Positions 44,094-53,476 are shown, counted from the stretch's first letter. The stretch: DNA of 64,000 nucleotides from Nibricoccus aquaticus (GCF_002310495.1 NZ_CP023344.1:3117501-3181500), one strand, 5' to 3'. A program made the numbers and translations. The notes: generated by a model not told the origin, from the letters alone.

Positions 44094-46094
44094 TTATGAA
44101 ACGCCGGGCGCGTGTGCAGCGACTGGTGTAGGGCGGAGCGCGCCCCACCAGCGGCGAAGCGAAGCGGCCGGATTCCACGTGGTACGCGCGGGGGCCTGTC
44201 TCCAGGCGAGCGTGAGGCCGATGGCCTGGCCGAACTCGGCGTATGGTTTGCCGGTCGAGGCGCGCCAGTAGGAGTCGTAGGCGCGCTCGCTCATGGCGTA
44301 GAGGTCTTGCTCGTTGAGGATGTCGTCGATCACCGGCCAGTCCTGGATTCGAAAGCGTTTTTGGAGGTAGTCGTGGGCCGGGCCGGTCCAGAAATAATCA
44401 CGGTTCAAGACTCCGGGGCAGGCGTGGAGGTGGAGTCCGTGTGTGACGGTGCGGGCTGCGAAAAATGCGGCGATCTCTTCCATGGCCACCGGAGTGGTGA
44501 CTTGATTCAACCAGCCGGCGCTGACGATGGCGTCGAACTTTTCGGGTGCGGCGGGTGCAGCGTTTTTCTCGATGCCGAGCGGGTGCATGGGAACGGCATC
44601 GAGCGCGAAGCCCGATTTAATCCAGCGGCCGATGTCGGCGGGGGAGTAGCAGACAATGCTGGACGGCAGCTGGGCCAGCCAGAGTGGTGGGTGCGGATCG
44701 AGGTAGAGGATTTTTCCGCCTGCGGGGAGAGCGCGCTTCAGGAGATAGAAGACGATCCACTGGAGAAGCTGAGTGAGTTCGATTTGATCGGAAGCAGGGA
44801 CAGGCAGTCCGCTGTCGGTAAGCAATTTCCAGTGGCTCGCCCGTATGTGGGCGAATGCGCGGAGGTGGTCGTCTTGAAATGTTTCCGCTGCAGGCGGAGT
44901 CGGGTGGGTATTGCGCGGGCGGGCGGGCGTGATCCGGCCGATCCATGCGGGAGTGCCGTGGCTGGTGAAGGCGGGGCTGTCGTGGAAGGGCGCGGGCACG
45001 GGTTGTTTCGCGGCGAGGGATTGCCAGATCCATTCGCCGGCGTTTTCCATGCTGAGTTTGCCGGCGGCGGCGCGGACATTGCGGCGCATTTCCTGGCGGA
45101 TGCGCGGGGTCGTGAGTGTATGGAGTTTTTTGCGCAGGTCGGATTGTTCGTAGCGTGCGGACACGCCGGTTTTTAGCGCGGTGACGAAACGGCCGGCGGC
45201 GGTTTCCGGGCTGCCGAGTACGAGTACGGGGGTGTCGGTGCGGCCATGGAGGAAGAGCAGGCGCGATGGGAGGCTGAGACGGGAGAAGGCGATGTTGTCG
45301 TCGTCTTTGTCGAGGCTGCCGGAGGGGACAATGATGAAGGGGTACGAGGCGAGGGAGGCGACGAGGTCCTCTTCGGGGAGGTGCCCGAGGCAGCGGATGT
45401 TATCGGATTCCCATGCCTCGGGGCTGTCGGGCAGCCAGGCGGCTTGCGGGCCGTTGCCGTACCAGTCGATGTGCAGGCCGGAATCGCGGAGGAGTTTGCG
45501 CAGCTGCTGAAAGCGGCTCGCGGTCCAGATGTTACCGATCATCGCGGCGCGGATGGGCTCGCCGGTGACTGGCTGCCAGTAGCACGGGGTGAGCAGTTCT
45601 TGTTTTTCCAATACAGGGGGGAGCAGGTGAACGGGCCGACCGAATTTGTGGCTGTAGGCCGCGCATAGTTCGGGGGAGATGCCCAGGCAGAGGTCGGAAT
45701 TTTTCAGGAGTTCAGCGACCCAGTGATCGGCCACGTGCGGGGCGAACACGTTCTGGTCGTCCATGAGGTAAGTACACAGGGGGGCGCCTGTGAGCTTTTT
45801 AACGGCGATGGCGTGGACGAACTCGGAGCGGTAGTAAGGGACGCAGAGGATGCGACGGATGGTGCGGCCGGCGAGGAGGGTCTTGAGCCGGGCTTCTGTT
45901 TCCGTCGTGTTCATGAACCTCGATTTCAATTCGAGGTGTTCGTCGCCAAACGGCTCCTGGCCGCCGTACATGGTGGTCGAGCGCAGGCAGATGAATCCGG
46001 GGCCGGTGCCGAAGAGGCGCTGCAAAAATATACCAACACCGTGGTGGTGGTTGGTTTCGTTGGCGGTGATGAGCAGGTCGTAGGCTGCGGACAT
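44094..46094 (-). CDS. GT-B glycosyltransferase with degenerate methyltransferase-like C-terminus
   Basis: 666 residues. The N-terminal ~370 form a GT-B domain: ITANETNHHHGVGIFLQRLF opening, AAMIGNIWTASRFQQLRKLL starting the donor half, WYGNGPQAAWL and CLGHLPEEDLVASLASYPF. The C-terminal region (about 430-650) has a Rossmann-like ILYLDPHPPLWLA without the G-x-G-x-G of active methyltransferases. It ends DLYAMSERAYDSYWR and YAEFGQAIG, closely like the end of the methyltransferase at 42257. The tail is probably a related but SAM-defective fold. It is upstream of the GT-A gene in the same direction. Confidence 0.78.
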   Translation of the reverse strand: MSAAYDLLITANETNHHHGVGIFLQRLFGTGPGFICLRSTTMYGGQEPFGDEHLELKSRFMNTTETEARLKTLLAGRTIRRILCVPYYRSEFVHAIAVKKLTGAPLCTYLMDDQNVFAPHVADHWVAELLKNSDLCLGISPELCAAYSHKFGRPVHLLPPVLEKQELLTPCYWQPVTGEPIRAAMIGNIWTASRFQQLRKLLRDSGLHIDWYGNGPQAAWLPDSPEAWESDNIRCLGHLPEEDLVASLASYPFIIVPSGSLDKDDDNIAFSRLSLPSRLLFLHGRTDTPVLVLGSPETAAGRFVTALKTGVSARYEQSDLRKKLHTLTTPRIRQEMRRNVRAAAGKLSMENAGEWIWQSLAAKQPVPAPFHDSPAFTSHGTPAWIGRITPARPRNTHPTPPAAETFQDDHLRAFAHIRASHWKLLTDSGLPVPASDQIELTQLLQWIVFYLLKRALPAGGKILYLDPHPPLWLAQLPSSIVCYSPADIGRWIKSGFALDAVPMHPLGIEKNAAPAAPEKFDAIVSAGWLNQVTTPVAMEEIAAFFAARTVTHGLHLHACPGVLNRDYFWTGPAHDYLQKRFRIQDWPVIDDILNEQDLYAMSERAYDSYWRASTGKPYAEFGQAIGLTLAWRQAPARTTWNPAASLRRWWGALRPTPVAAHAPGVS

Positions 46095-46151
46095 GAATCG
46101 ATCAGACTTATGGGGGGAGGGACGCGCGAGGCGAGCAGTCGTGTGCCCGGT

Positions 46152-46973
46152 TTATTTTTGTTTGGGGGCGGGGGTCAGCCAGGTTTTGACGAGCAGTGGC
46201 CAGCGGACGAAGCGTGAGTTTAGCGAGGCCATGAGTTGATCGACAATCGTGTCGAGGCGGCGCGTTTGCTGGTCGTGGTGCTGCTGCATGGCGGCGGTGA
46301 GCTGTTCTGTTTTTTCGGCTGAGCTAGTGGCTGCCTGGCTCTGGATTTGCACGAGTTGCTCCAATAGCCGGATACGATCAGCCAGGGATGCCGTGAGCGT
46401 GTTTAGCTCGTTTTGCGCTGTCTGGGTTCTGTCATGGGCGGTTGTGACCTGAGTCTGAAAGGACTCCAGCTGGCTGGTGAGTTTACCCGCGAGATCTTTG
46501 TGCAGGGCTTCGGTGTGTGCCGGGAGCTTGTCGATCCGCGCGTGGATTTCGGTTTTGGCTGAGGTGACTGTGGTCTGGGTGGCGGTGAAGCAGGCGGTGA
46601 CTGACGACTGGAGCGTGCCTTGTCCGGCGGCGTTTTGTTTGTGAAGCGAGTCGAGCCCGTCGACCAAGTGTTTGTTTCTTTCTTCGATGGCGGTCTGGAT
46701 CGTGATGAGACGGCTGGACTCTTGCTGGTGGGTGAAGGCGAGGGCGCGGGCCTTGTCGGCTTCGGCAGTCATCAGGGCGAGCTCTTGCTGGAGCTTGGCC
46801 TGCGTTTCCTGCGCCTGAGCGGTCGATGTGCTTTGGCGTGTGCTGAGTGTTTCGAGGGCGGCAGCCTGTTCGCGGAGGACGCCAAGCAGGCGGGAGATTT
46901 CCTGATCTTTGGCTTCTAGGATTCCTTCCAGGTCGGCATCTCCCGGGGTGTCGTAGGCGGGCTGTGATTCCAT
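46152..46973 (-). CDS. Coiled-coil protein
   Basis: 273 residues. It is almost entirely heptad-like, rich in Gln, Glu, Thr, Ala and Leu, from residue 15 (LEGILEAKDQEISRLLGVL) to about 245 (MQQHHDQQTRRLDTIVDQL). No signal peptide or membrane segment and no catalytic domain is seen. The C-terminus is basic and hydrophobic (RFVRWPLLVKTWL) and could touch the membrane. It lies 12 bases downstream of the coiled-coil glycosyltransferase gene. It may be a scaffold or length-setting rod of the polymerising complex; that is inference. Confidence 0.8.
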   Translation of the reverse strand: MESQPAYDTPGDADLEGILEAKDQEISRLLGVLREQAAALETLSTRQSTSTAQAQETQAKLQQELALMTAEADKARALAFTHQQESSRLITIQTAIEERNKHLVDGLDSLHKQNAAGQGTLQSSVTACFTATQTTVTSAKTEIHARIDKLPAHTEALHKDLAGKLTSQLESFQTQVTTAHDRTQTAQNELNTLTASLADRIRLLEQLVQIQSQAATSSAEKTEQLTAAMQQHHDQQTRRLDTIVDQLMASLNSRFVRWPLLVKTWLTPAPKQK

Positions 46974-46985
46974 GATGGGTGAGTG

Positions 46986-48881
46986 TTAGCTGGAGCCGGG
47001 GAGGGCGATAGGGCTGATGCGGTGCTGGTTGGAGAGAGTATCGAGGAGGTGCTGGGTGTGGGAAGCCTGTCGTGCGTGGGCTTTTTTCAGCAAAGAGAGG
47101 CGGGAGTGTGCCAGTGAGCGGAGGCGTTGCGCGGTCTGCTCCTGGGCTTGGAGTTGCCCGAGGAGGCTCGCAATTCGCTGTTCCTGGGTGGCGGCGAGCG
47201 CAGAGGATTTTTCGAGCTGGGTCTGGAGTTTGTCGCGCTCGGCGGCGGCGGTGGCTTTATCGGCTGCAGCCTGCTGCTGAGTGGTGGCGTGTTTTCGTAT
47301 CGCTTGCTCGCATTGGGCTTTGAGCGACTCGATATACGCCGTCTGTTCGGCTGCGGTCTGTCCTAGCTTGGAGAGTTGATCGCGCAGGGATGCGATGAGT
47401 GCGTCCTGATCTGTCTGCTGTTTTTTGAGCAGGGAGATGAAGTTGTCCTGCTCGGAAAGGGAGGCCAGGTGCCGTTGAGATTCGGCGAGAACATGCGAGT
47501 GATCCTGGCGCAGTGATTCGCGCTCGGATTCGAGCGATGCGATGTAGGCTGCCTGCTTTTCCGCGATCTCTGTGAGTGGAGCGAGTTGAGGGGTGAGTGC
47601 CCTCGAGTTTTTTTCGTGACGGGTGGCTGTTTCGGCGGCGGCGCGGATCTCGGAGTCGAGCTGGTCGCGTTGTTTTTCCAGGCTGGCGATATAGGCGGTC
47701 TGCTCGTGAGCAGTCGCCGCGAGTTTGTCCAACTGGTCTTTCAGGGATGCGAGTGTGCGGTCGTGCTCGGCGTGCTGCGACTTGAGCTGGGCGATGAATG
47801 ATTCCTGTGTAGCGAGAGATTTAAGGTGGCGCTTAGATTCAGCGACGGAGAGGGCACTGGCCTGCTGAAGAGAGTCGCGCTCGGATTCGAGGGTTTTGAT
47901 GTAGGCGGTCTGCTCGGCGGTTGTTTTGGCGATGTGATCGCGCTGGGTGGCCGCGGTCACGGACTCACTTTGCAAGCGGTCGCGATCCTCGGTAGTGGCT
48001 TTGAGCGCGGCCGTTTGCTCGGCGACTATTTTGTCGAGGCGGTCGATCTCGGCGGCGGTGTCGTTGCGCGTGAAAAGCGAGGCTTGGAATTCGTCGATTT
48101 TGCGAAGCAAAACATCTTTGTAGTTCTGTAGGAAAAACGGGTCTGCCAATAGTAGTTTAAAGCGTACGATCAGCTCTAGTATCTGGCTGGCTTCGCGTTG
48201 TCCGCTCCAGATGCCGCCGACATGTTTGCGATAGGCGCCCATGTTGCGGCGTATGAATCCCAGTTTGCCGCTGAAGGTTAGCAGGATGTCGAGGTAGAGG
48301 TCGCTAGGCCGACGCAGATACCATTCGGGCAATGGTTCTGCGAATGCGGACCTGCGAAAAACCATCGAGCACGTGGGCTGACGGCTTAAGAGAGAATCGA
48401 TTATGTCGTGCTGAGAAAATTTATCTTTGGGAGAGTCAAAGTAACTTTTTTGGATCGTATCGCCATTTTGATCGACCAAACGCACGTCATGAAAACAGCC
48501 GGCACAGTCAGTATTGGCGCGTAAGTAATCTACCTGACTCTGGAGCTTTTTGGGGTCGGTCCAATAATCGTCACCTTCACAAAGCGCGATAAATTCGCCG
48601 TGCGCCTCGCGCAAGGTCATGCGGAAATTAAAACTTCCCCGGGGCCGTCCATCGATGAGGACTGCGTCTTTTCTGCTGCGAAGAAAAACTCTGATCTTTT
48701 CGGGATACCGGTGTGCGTAGTCCTGACATACTTCGCGAGTTCCATCGCTTGATTCATCTTCACCAACCAGAATTTCAAAGGGGAAGTCCGTTTTCTGCGC
48801 CAACGCACCTTCTATCGCTTTAGAGACAAAGCGTGCGTGCTGGTAGGTGATAAGGCAGACACTTAGCAACGGATGGGCCAT
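46986..48881 (-). CDS. Family 2 glycosyltransferase with long repeated coiled-coil tail
   Basis: 631 residues from the ATG at 48881 (MAHPLLSVCLITYQ); a start at 48974 would overlap the WbqC-like gene. Residues 1-260 form a GT2 domain with LVGEDESSDGT and the metal site CEGDDYWTDPKKL, then RRPSDLYLDILL. Residues 275-625 form a coiled coil with an internal duplication. Residues 325-395 and 444-515 align almost throughout (AYIKTLESERDSL versus AYIASLESERESL, AESKRHLKSL versus AESQRHLASL). The tail could act as a rod, measuring glycan length or tethering the enzyme to its partners. Confidence 0.87.
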   Translation of the reverse strand: MAHPLLSVCLITYQHARFVSKAIEGALAQKTDFPFEILVGEDESSDGTREVCQDYAHRYPEKIRVFLRSRKDAVLIDGRPRGSFNFRMTLREAHGEFIALCEGDDYWTDPKKLQSQVDYLRANTDCAGCFHDVRLVDQNGDTIQKSYFDSPKDKFSQHDIIDSLLSRQPTCSMVFRRSAFAEPLPEWYLRRPSDLYLDILLTFSGKLGFIRRNMGAYRKHVGGIWSGQREASQILELIVRFKLLLADPFFLQNYKDVLLRKIDEFQASLFTRNDTAAEIDRLDKIVAEQTAALKATTEDRDRLQSESVTAATQRDHIAKTTAEQTAYIKTLESERDSLQQASALSVAESKRHLKSLATQESFIAQLKSQHAEHDRTLASLKDQLDKLAATAHEQTAYIASLEKQRDQLDSEIRAAAETATRHEKNSRALTPQLAPLTEIAEKQAAYIASLESERESLRQDHSHVLAESQRHLASLSEQDNFISLLKKQQTDQDALIASLRDQLSKLGQTAAEQTAYIESLKAQCEQAIRKHATTQQQAAADKATAAAERDKLQTQLEKSSALAATQEQRIASLLGQLQAQEQTAQRLRSLAHSRLSLLKKAHARQASHTQHLLDTLSNQHRISPIALPGSS

Positions 48882-48945
48882 CTGTGAGTGGGATAGTAGC
48901 CGATGCGCAGGTCTGGTTCGCAAGTATTGTGTGCGTGGTTTGATA

Positions 48946-49665
48946 TCAGCCTGAAGTGTGTGCGGGGGCCGCACGCAAATGCCGGAGGATCTCTTCGGGC
49001 GAGTTCCACATCAGAACATCTATGATAGAAAGGTCCGGAACGAAATCGTAGCCTGGGGTAGTGTAGTGAAATGACCGATGCTCCTGAATAGTGAGTTTGA
49101 TCCCCTTTGCGGCAAAGGCTGCGGAGTCGAAAAGATCGCGTCCGCCGGGTGGATTGATGTATTCCGTGGCGTTTAGCGCCGACGAAATCTCAAGTGCCCA
49201 TTGGCCGGGGTGAGTGATCGGCGGAAGAGACAGGTTTAGAGAAGAGAAACAGCGAATTTTTAAACGTAAGCCTAGCAACTCACAGCAGGCGGTCATCAGT
49301 CGGACATTCACGTCTGCGATGGATGCTCCTGGAGTTCCGCTCAGCGTGGTTGAGAGAAATTCCGTGATAGACTGAAAATAGGGTGCCTTTTTCCGATAGT
49401 GTTGCAGTTGGCCGATGATGCGCTCGCACCAGTCATTTCCGGATGCGGCGAAGACATCTTTGATAGCCGTTTCGCGTGCGTGCTTTTGCAGTGGGACAAT
49501 CACGTACTGCCACGAAGTTGTCGGGTGCAGGATGCGGTTTCGATTAACCCAGCCGTGACGGATGTACTGTGCCGTGTCGAAAACGATCCACTCATCGCAT
49601 TGCCTGATCAGGTCAAAGTACCCCAGATATGGAGCGAAATACGGCTGCATGATGCCTAATTTCAT
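48946..49665 (-). CDS. WbqC-like protein
   Basis: 239 residues beginning MKLGIMQPYFAPYLGYFDLI, the WbqC family signature, followed by FDTAQYIRHGWVNRNRIL. WbqC-like proteins occur in O-antigen loci near sugar aminotransferases and are thought to act on amino sugars, but the exact reaction is not firmly known to me. It starts 22 bases after the aminotransferase gene's stop, which supports a joint pathway. No membrane segment is seen. Confidence 0.9.
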   Translation of the reverse strand: MKLGIMQPYFAPYLGYFDLIRQCDEWIVFDTAQYIRHGWVNRNRILHPTTSWQYVIVPLQKHARETAIKDVFAASGNDWCERIIGQLQHYRKKAPYFQSITEFLSTTLSGTPGASIADVNVRLMTACCELLGLRLKIRCFSSLNLSLPPITHPGQWALEISSALNATEYINPPGGRDLFDSAAFAAKGIKLTIQEHRSFHYTTPGYDFVPDLSIIDVLMWNSPEEILRHLRAAPAHTSG

Positions 49666-49687
49666 GCGAAAATTTCTTCAGTGTGAT

Positions 49688-50806
49688 TCAGGCCGGGGCT
49701 CGTGCATGAGCAACGAGAGTTCCGATGATTATTTCTTGCAGTTCCGGTGTCACAAGATCGGACATGGGGAGACAAAGAACTTTTTCAGCGGCAGACTCCG
49801 ATACAGGACAAGGGTGCCCGGATATGTATGATATACGATTGAGTGATGGGTAAAAGTATCGGCGTGGGTAGATGTTGAGCGCTGCGAGCGCTGCCAGGCT
49901 GCGTTCAACAGCAGATTCGGTTGGCAGTAGCACAGGGAAGTAAGCGTAGTTATATTCCAAGTTCACTGATTCGGGACGTGGAATGCGAACCGAAGTTCCG
50001 GAGAGCAGTTGGGAGTAGTTGTCGTGCTGGCGTCGGTGGCGCGCAAGATTGGCGTCCAAGTGGACCAGATTGCACAGCCCCATGGCTGCATGAAACTCGG
50101 AGTTCTTACCGTTAATTCCGAGATGGCGGTGGTCGTCGCGGTGATGTCCGAAGGCACGAGTAAGCCGTATCCGCTCAGCGAGGCTGGCGTCGTCATTGAT
50201 AACAATCGCGCCACCTTCGACGGTGTGAAAAATTTTGGTGGCGTGAAAGCTAAGGCAGCTCACATCACCGAAAGTGGCCAATGCACGGCCATCCAAGCGG
50301 CAGCCGAATGTGTGAGCTGCATCATAAATCACCTTTAGATTATGTCGCCGTGCGATGTCTGAGATTGCGGCAACGTCGCAGGGGAAACCGTAAACATGCG
50401 TTGCCAAGATAGCGCGAGTCCGGGGAGTTATGGCTGCTTCGATCAGATTCGGATCGATAGTCAGGTCGCCAAGGCGGATATCCACGAATACCGGCGTGCA
50501 GCTTTCCCATAGGACAGCACTGGTTGTAGCGACATAGCTAAAGGGAGTGGTTATGATTTCTCCCTGTAAATTCAGTGCTTTGATGGCGATCTGTAAGGCT
50601 GCGGTGCAGTTGGTGACAAACCATATGTGGGGGCTTGCTAAGTAGCTGGCCAAACGCTGCTCAAGTTCACGTACCAATGGACCATTGTTGGTCAGGCAAT
50701 GGGTATCCCAAATCTGACGAATATAGCCCAGATACTCTTCCAATGGTGGTAGGGTAGAGCGGGTGACCATGATTGGCACAGGTACTGATGAAGTCTGTGA
50801 GGTCAT
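49688..50806 (-). CDS. DegT/DnrJ/EryC1/StrS family sugar aminotransferase
   Basis: 372 residues. Landmarks are NNGPLVRELEQRLASYL, FVTNCTAALQIAIKAL, TTPFSYVATTSAVLW, the PLP-binding Asp in VIYDAAHTFGCR, and the Schiff-base Lys in SFHATKIFHTVEGGAIV. It is a complete aminotransferase of normal length for a nucleotide-sugar 3- or 4-keto substrate. It lies between the WbqC-like gene and a truncated relative. Composition here is lower in GC than at 3-28 kb. Confidence 0.92.
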   Translation of the reverse strand: MTSQTSSVPVPIMVTRSTLPPLEEYLGYIRQIWDTHCLTNNGPLVRELEQRLASYLASPHIWFVTNCTAALQIAIKALNLQGEIITTPFSYVATTSAVLWESCTPVFVDIRLGDLTIDPNLIEAAITPRTRAILATHVYGFPCDVAAISDIARRHNLKVIYDAAHTFGCRLDGRALATFGDVSCLSFHATKIFHTVEGGAIVINDDASLAERIRLTRAFGHHRDDHRHLGINGKNSEFHAAMGLCNLVHLDANLARHRRQHDNYSQLLSGTSVRIPRPESVNLEYNYAYFPVLLPTESAVERSLAALAALNIYPRRYFYPSLNRISYISGHPCPVSESAAEKVLCLPMSDLVTPELQEIIIGTLVAHARAPA

Positions 50807-50901
50807 GGCGAGTTGCGGGCGAAATATTTCAAGTTAGCGGGAGTGAAGATCAATTAGGGCGATAGTCGGCCGGTCGGTTTCGTCGATTGGTCAGATACGT
50901 T

Positions 50902-51576
50902 TCAGGTCGGGTCATGCGACAGAATTTTTTGCAGAAAGACCATCGCCATCCCTGCTTGGAATTCTGAAACCCGTCCGTTGGCGGTGGCCTTAACCTCAGT
51001 AAGTTTGCGAGCGCCGTAACTGCTACGGATGTTGCGATATTTCTCCGCCAAGAGGGAATCCGCTGTTAGAATGACGGCACAGACTGATGAGGGCACTGCG
51101 TTGTTTTCTCCAACGATCGCTATGGTGGCTGTTGGGTCATTTGCTGACAGTGAACTGAGTCGAGCATCGCGACTGAAGGCTGCATGCTTGAAAATTATAG
51201 TCGGCAGGCCCTGTTTCCGGGCGTCATCGAGTAATGAATTGTTCTTCGGGCGGGGCTCCATCTCGTAGCTGAGTACTGCAGTGAGTCCGGCTGTTGATGA
51301 GTCTGGTGAGCAAGCGACAGCCTCCAATCCAGCCCAAGTAGAGGCCTTGAGGATCGGCTCTGGGCAATGTGGAAGAACTCCGACGCGACCGCTAAGATTT
51401 AGCCCGGCCAGCGCCATCATGATGGCGAGAGATTCGTTGCTGACGACGACGGCGTTCGGCACGGAGAAGTATTTGCTTAGGGCGGTTTCAAGCTCCTGCG
51501 CTAACGGTCCATGGTTCGTGAAATAGCCAGATGCGTAAATGCGCTCTACGACGTCTTTGTAATTTCCCGGGGACAT
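50902..51576 (-). pseudogene. Truncated DegT-family aminotransferase lacking the PLP lysine
   Basis: 224 residues instead of about 370-400. The N-terminal SGYFTNHGPLAQELETALSKYF and VVSNESLAIMMALAGL match the family. The region of the Schiff-base lysine reads TIAIVGENNAVPSSVCAVI, so the lysine seems to be replaced. The protein ends soon after EFQAGMAMVFLQ, where a normal enzyme would have its ~140-residue C-terminal domain. The frame is open and the ATG abuts the upstream gene, so it may be an expressed non-catalytic subunit instead of simple decay. I labelled it pseudogene because of the missing catalytic residue and truncation. Confidence 0.6.
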
Positions 51577-52776
51577 TTATTTTGCGGGTGATGTGAAGAA
51601 TTCGGGCTCGCTCGCTGCGAACGCGATAAAGTCACAAACGGTAGAGACATCCTGCGGTGTCACTCGTGATCCACAGGGAAGGTTCAGATAGCGTGCTTCG
51701 GCCAATTCGGTTTGTTGCATCTCGCGAATGGCGACACTGTAGGAGTAAGTCTTCTGGTGGAGCGGGGGGGAATAATGCTTACGAGCCAAAATTGATTCCG
51801 AATTCATGGCGTTACAGAGAGCGTCCCGGTTGATCGGGAAGTTGTCCTGCACCTCGACGACAATATTCTTATAAGAGGTTTGCTCTTGTTCGTCGAATTT
51901 CAGCAAACGGATGCCGTTGAGTGACGCCAGTTGCTTTTGGTAAGCCCGATAAATGGTGCGGTTGTGATCTATATTTTTGTTGAGCTCATCCAACGCAGCC
52001 AAGGCAAAGGCTGCATGCCCTGGGTGGGGGAGACCGTTTAATCCGTAGTGGGACTCGTCAGGAAATGTCACGACCGCTCCTGTCCGGAAAATTTTCAAGG
52101 AGGCCGCGAAGGCCGCGTCGTTGGTGCAAACGTAGCCGCCCTCTAGGCCGTTGATCAACTTGCTGGCATGAAGGGAAAAAACCTCTCCCACTCCGAAAGA
52201 GCCGATTCGCTTTCCCGAGACGGTTTCATGCGCAGATTCCACGGCATCGAAAACAACTGGTACGCCCCGGCGTTTGGAGAGGGCGAGAATGCCTGAAACA
52301 TCGCAGCAATTGACGATAGGGTGCACCGCTAGGATCAACCCAGTCTCTGCACCAATATTCCGGTCTATTGCTTGTGGCGATATGCTGAGGTCAGCCGGAT
52401 CGATATCAACGAGTACGGGTGTCAGCCCTGCCCAAAATACGACATCAGCCAGTCGACGATATGTGAGTGAGGGGATGATGACTTCAGATTTTCCGGGGAG
52501 TGCTTTAAGTTTAATGGCAGAAACCAATGCCCAGAATCCGGTGGAAAAAAGAACGCAGTACTCAGAGTCATGATAGCGACGAAGCCGGTCAGCTAATTGG
52601 GCGCAAAGCGCCGGTTCTTGATCGGACTGTTTCTCAAAACCCTCTTCCAGATATCTCAGTACCGATCTTTTTTCGGGGGTGTACAGGTTCGATGTGGAAA
52701 TAGGCACCGAGAAAAGACCAGGCCCGCCAAGACGTTTGAGGCGGTTGCGAAGGCTCGTTTCACTGTGAGGCTTCAT
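51577..52776 (-). CDS. DegT/DnrJ/EryC1/StrS family aminotransferase
   Basis: 399 residues. It has STGFWALVSAIKLKAL, the PLP-ring Asp in VVFDAVESAHETVSG, and the Schiff-base Lys in SLHASKLINGLEGGYV. The family is usually a nucleotide-sugar aminotransferase; the divergent ILAVHPIVNCCDVSG region suggests a substrate different from the other DegT enzymes here. It overlaps the methyltransferase gene by 17 bases and abuts the truncated relative, so the three are probably translated from one message. Confidence 0.9.
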   Translation of the reverse strand: MKPHSETSLRNRLKRLGGPGLFSVPISTSNLYTPEKRSVLRYLEEGFEKQSDQEPALCAQLADRLRRYHDSEYCVLFSTGFWALVSAIKLKALPGKSEVIIPSLTYRRLADVVFWAGLTPVLVDIDPADLSISPQAIDRNIGAETGLILAVHPIVNCCDVSGILALSKRRGVPVVFDAVESAHETVSGKRIGSFGVGEVFSLHASKLINGLEGGYVCTNDAAFAASLKIFRTGAVVTFPDESHYGLNGLPHPGHAAFALAALDELNKNIDHNRTIYRAYQKQLASLNGIRLLKFDEQEQTSYKNIVVEVQDNFPINRDALCNAMNSESILARKHYSPPLHQKTYSYSVAIREMQQTELAEARYLNLPCGSRVTPQDVSTVCDFIAFAASEPEFFTSPAK

Positions 52777-53476
52777 GGCGTTTGCTCCAAATAACGTCGA
52801 ACCGATAGCGGTGTCCGTAAAATTCCGGCGGCATCTTCACGCACCTAGCTGAAAATCCCAATTGGGTTCCTAGGCTGACCAGCTCTTGCTGCGCCCACCA
52901 GACGCCGATGGGGGTGTGCGGATTACCCAGTTCGTAGGATGCTATCTGACGGGCAGCAAAGAAGTCAGCTGCGCTACTGATGTCAGGGACGTTACCCAGA
53001 AAAACCGTATCCACATTATGGAAGCGCGCGACTAATGCGCCAGACATTGCGCGAAAGTCGTCCCGGCTAAAATAGGACATGCATCCATAGAGCATGACCT
53101 TATCGATGGTTTGCGTCGCTGTGTGATTAGTCACGAAGGCGCGTGCGTCGCTTTCGATATACGCAACATTCTCATTGGGTCGGAAATATTCCCGGGCAAT
53201 TTCCAGAAGGTAGGGCGAGAAATCCACCCCTGTATATTTTGCTATGCGCTGAAAGAGGCGTGCTGCGAGCGCTCCGTTTCCACAGCCGATGTCGAGGAGG
53301 TGGCTAGTGGCGGAAAAATGTATGTGCCGTTCGATTTGTCCGACGATCAATTGGATGTCGTGTTCCGAAACAGGCTGGCCGTTTACCGTGCGTTTGATTT
53401 GAGACCAGAAGTCGTCGCGAGCGAATCGTTTTGGGTGCTCTTTATGGATAAAGTCTGGGTCGTCAGATTTCTGCAT
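52760..53476 (-). CDS. Class I SAM-dependent methyltransferase
   Basis: 238 residues from the ATG at 53476 (MQKSDDPDF); a TTG at 53527 would add 17. SAM-binding LLDIGCGNGALAARL, the acid in YTGVDFSPYLLEIAREYF, and TIDKVMLYGCMSYFS define the Rossmann fold. The N-terminal part, about 40 residues before motif I, is soluble. The gene starts 57 bases after wzt. Small methyltransferases next to Wzt often methylate the glycan end that Wzt recognises, but this one could equally act on a sugar nucleotide. Confidence 0.88.
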   Translation of the reverse strand: MQKSDDPDFIHKEHPKRFARDDFWSQIKRTVNGQPVSEHDIQLIVGQIERHIHFSATSHLLDIGCGNGALAARLFQRIAKYTGVDFSPYLLEIAREYFRPNENVAYIESDARAFVTNHTATQTIDKVMLYGCMSYFSRDDFRAMSGALVARFHNVDTVFLGNVPDISSAADFFAARQIASYELGNPHTPIGVWWAQQELVSLGTQLGFSARCVKMPPEFYGHRYRFDVIWSKRHEASQ

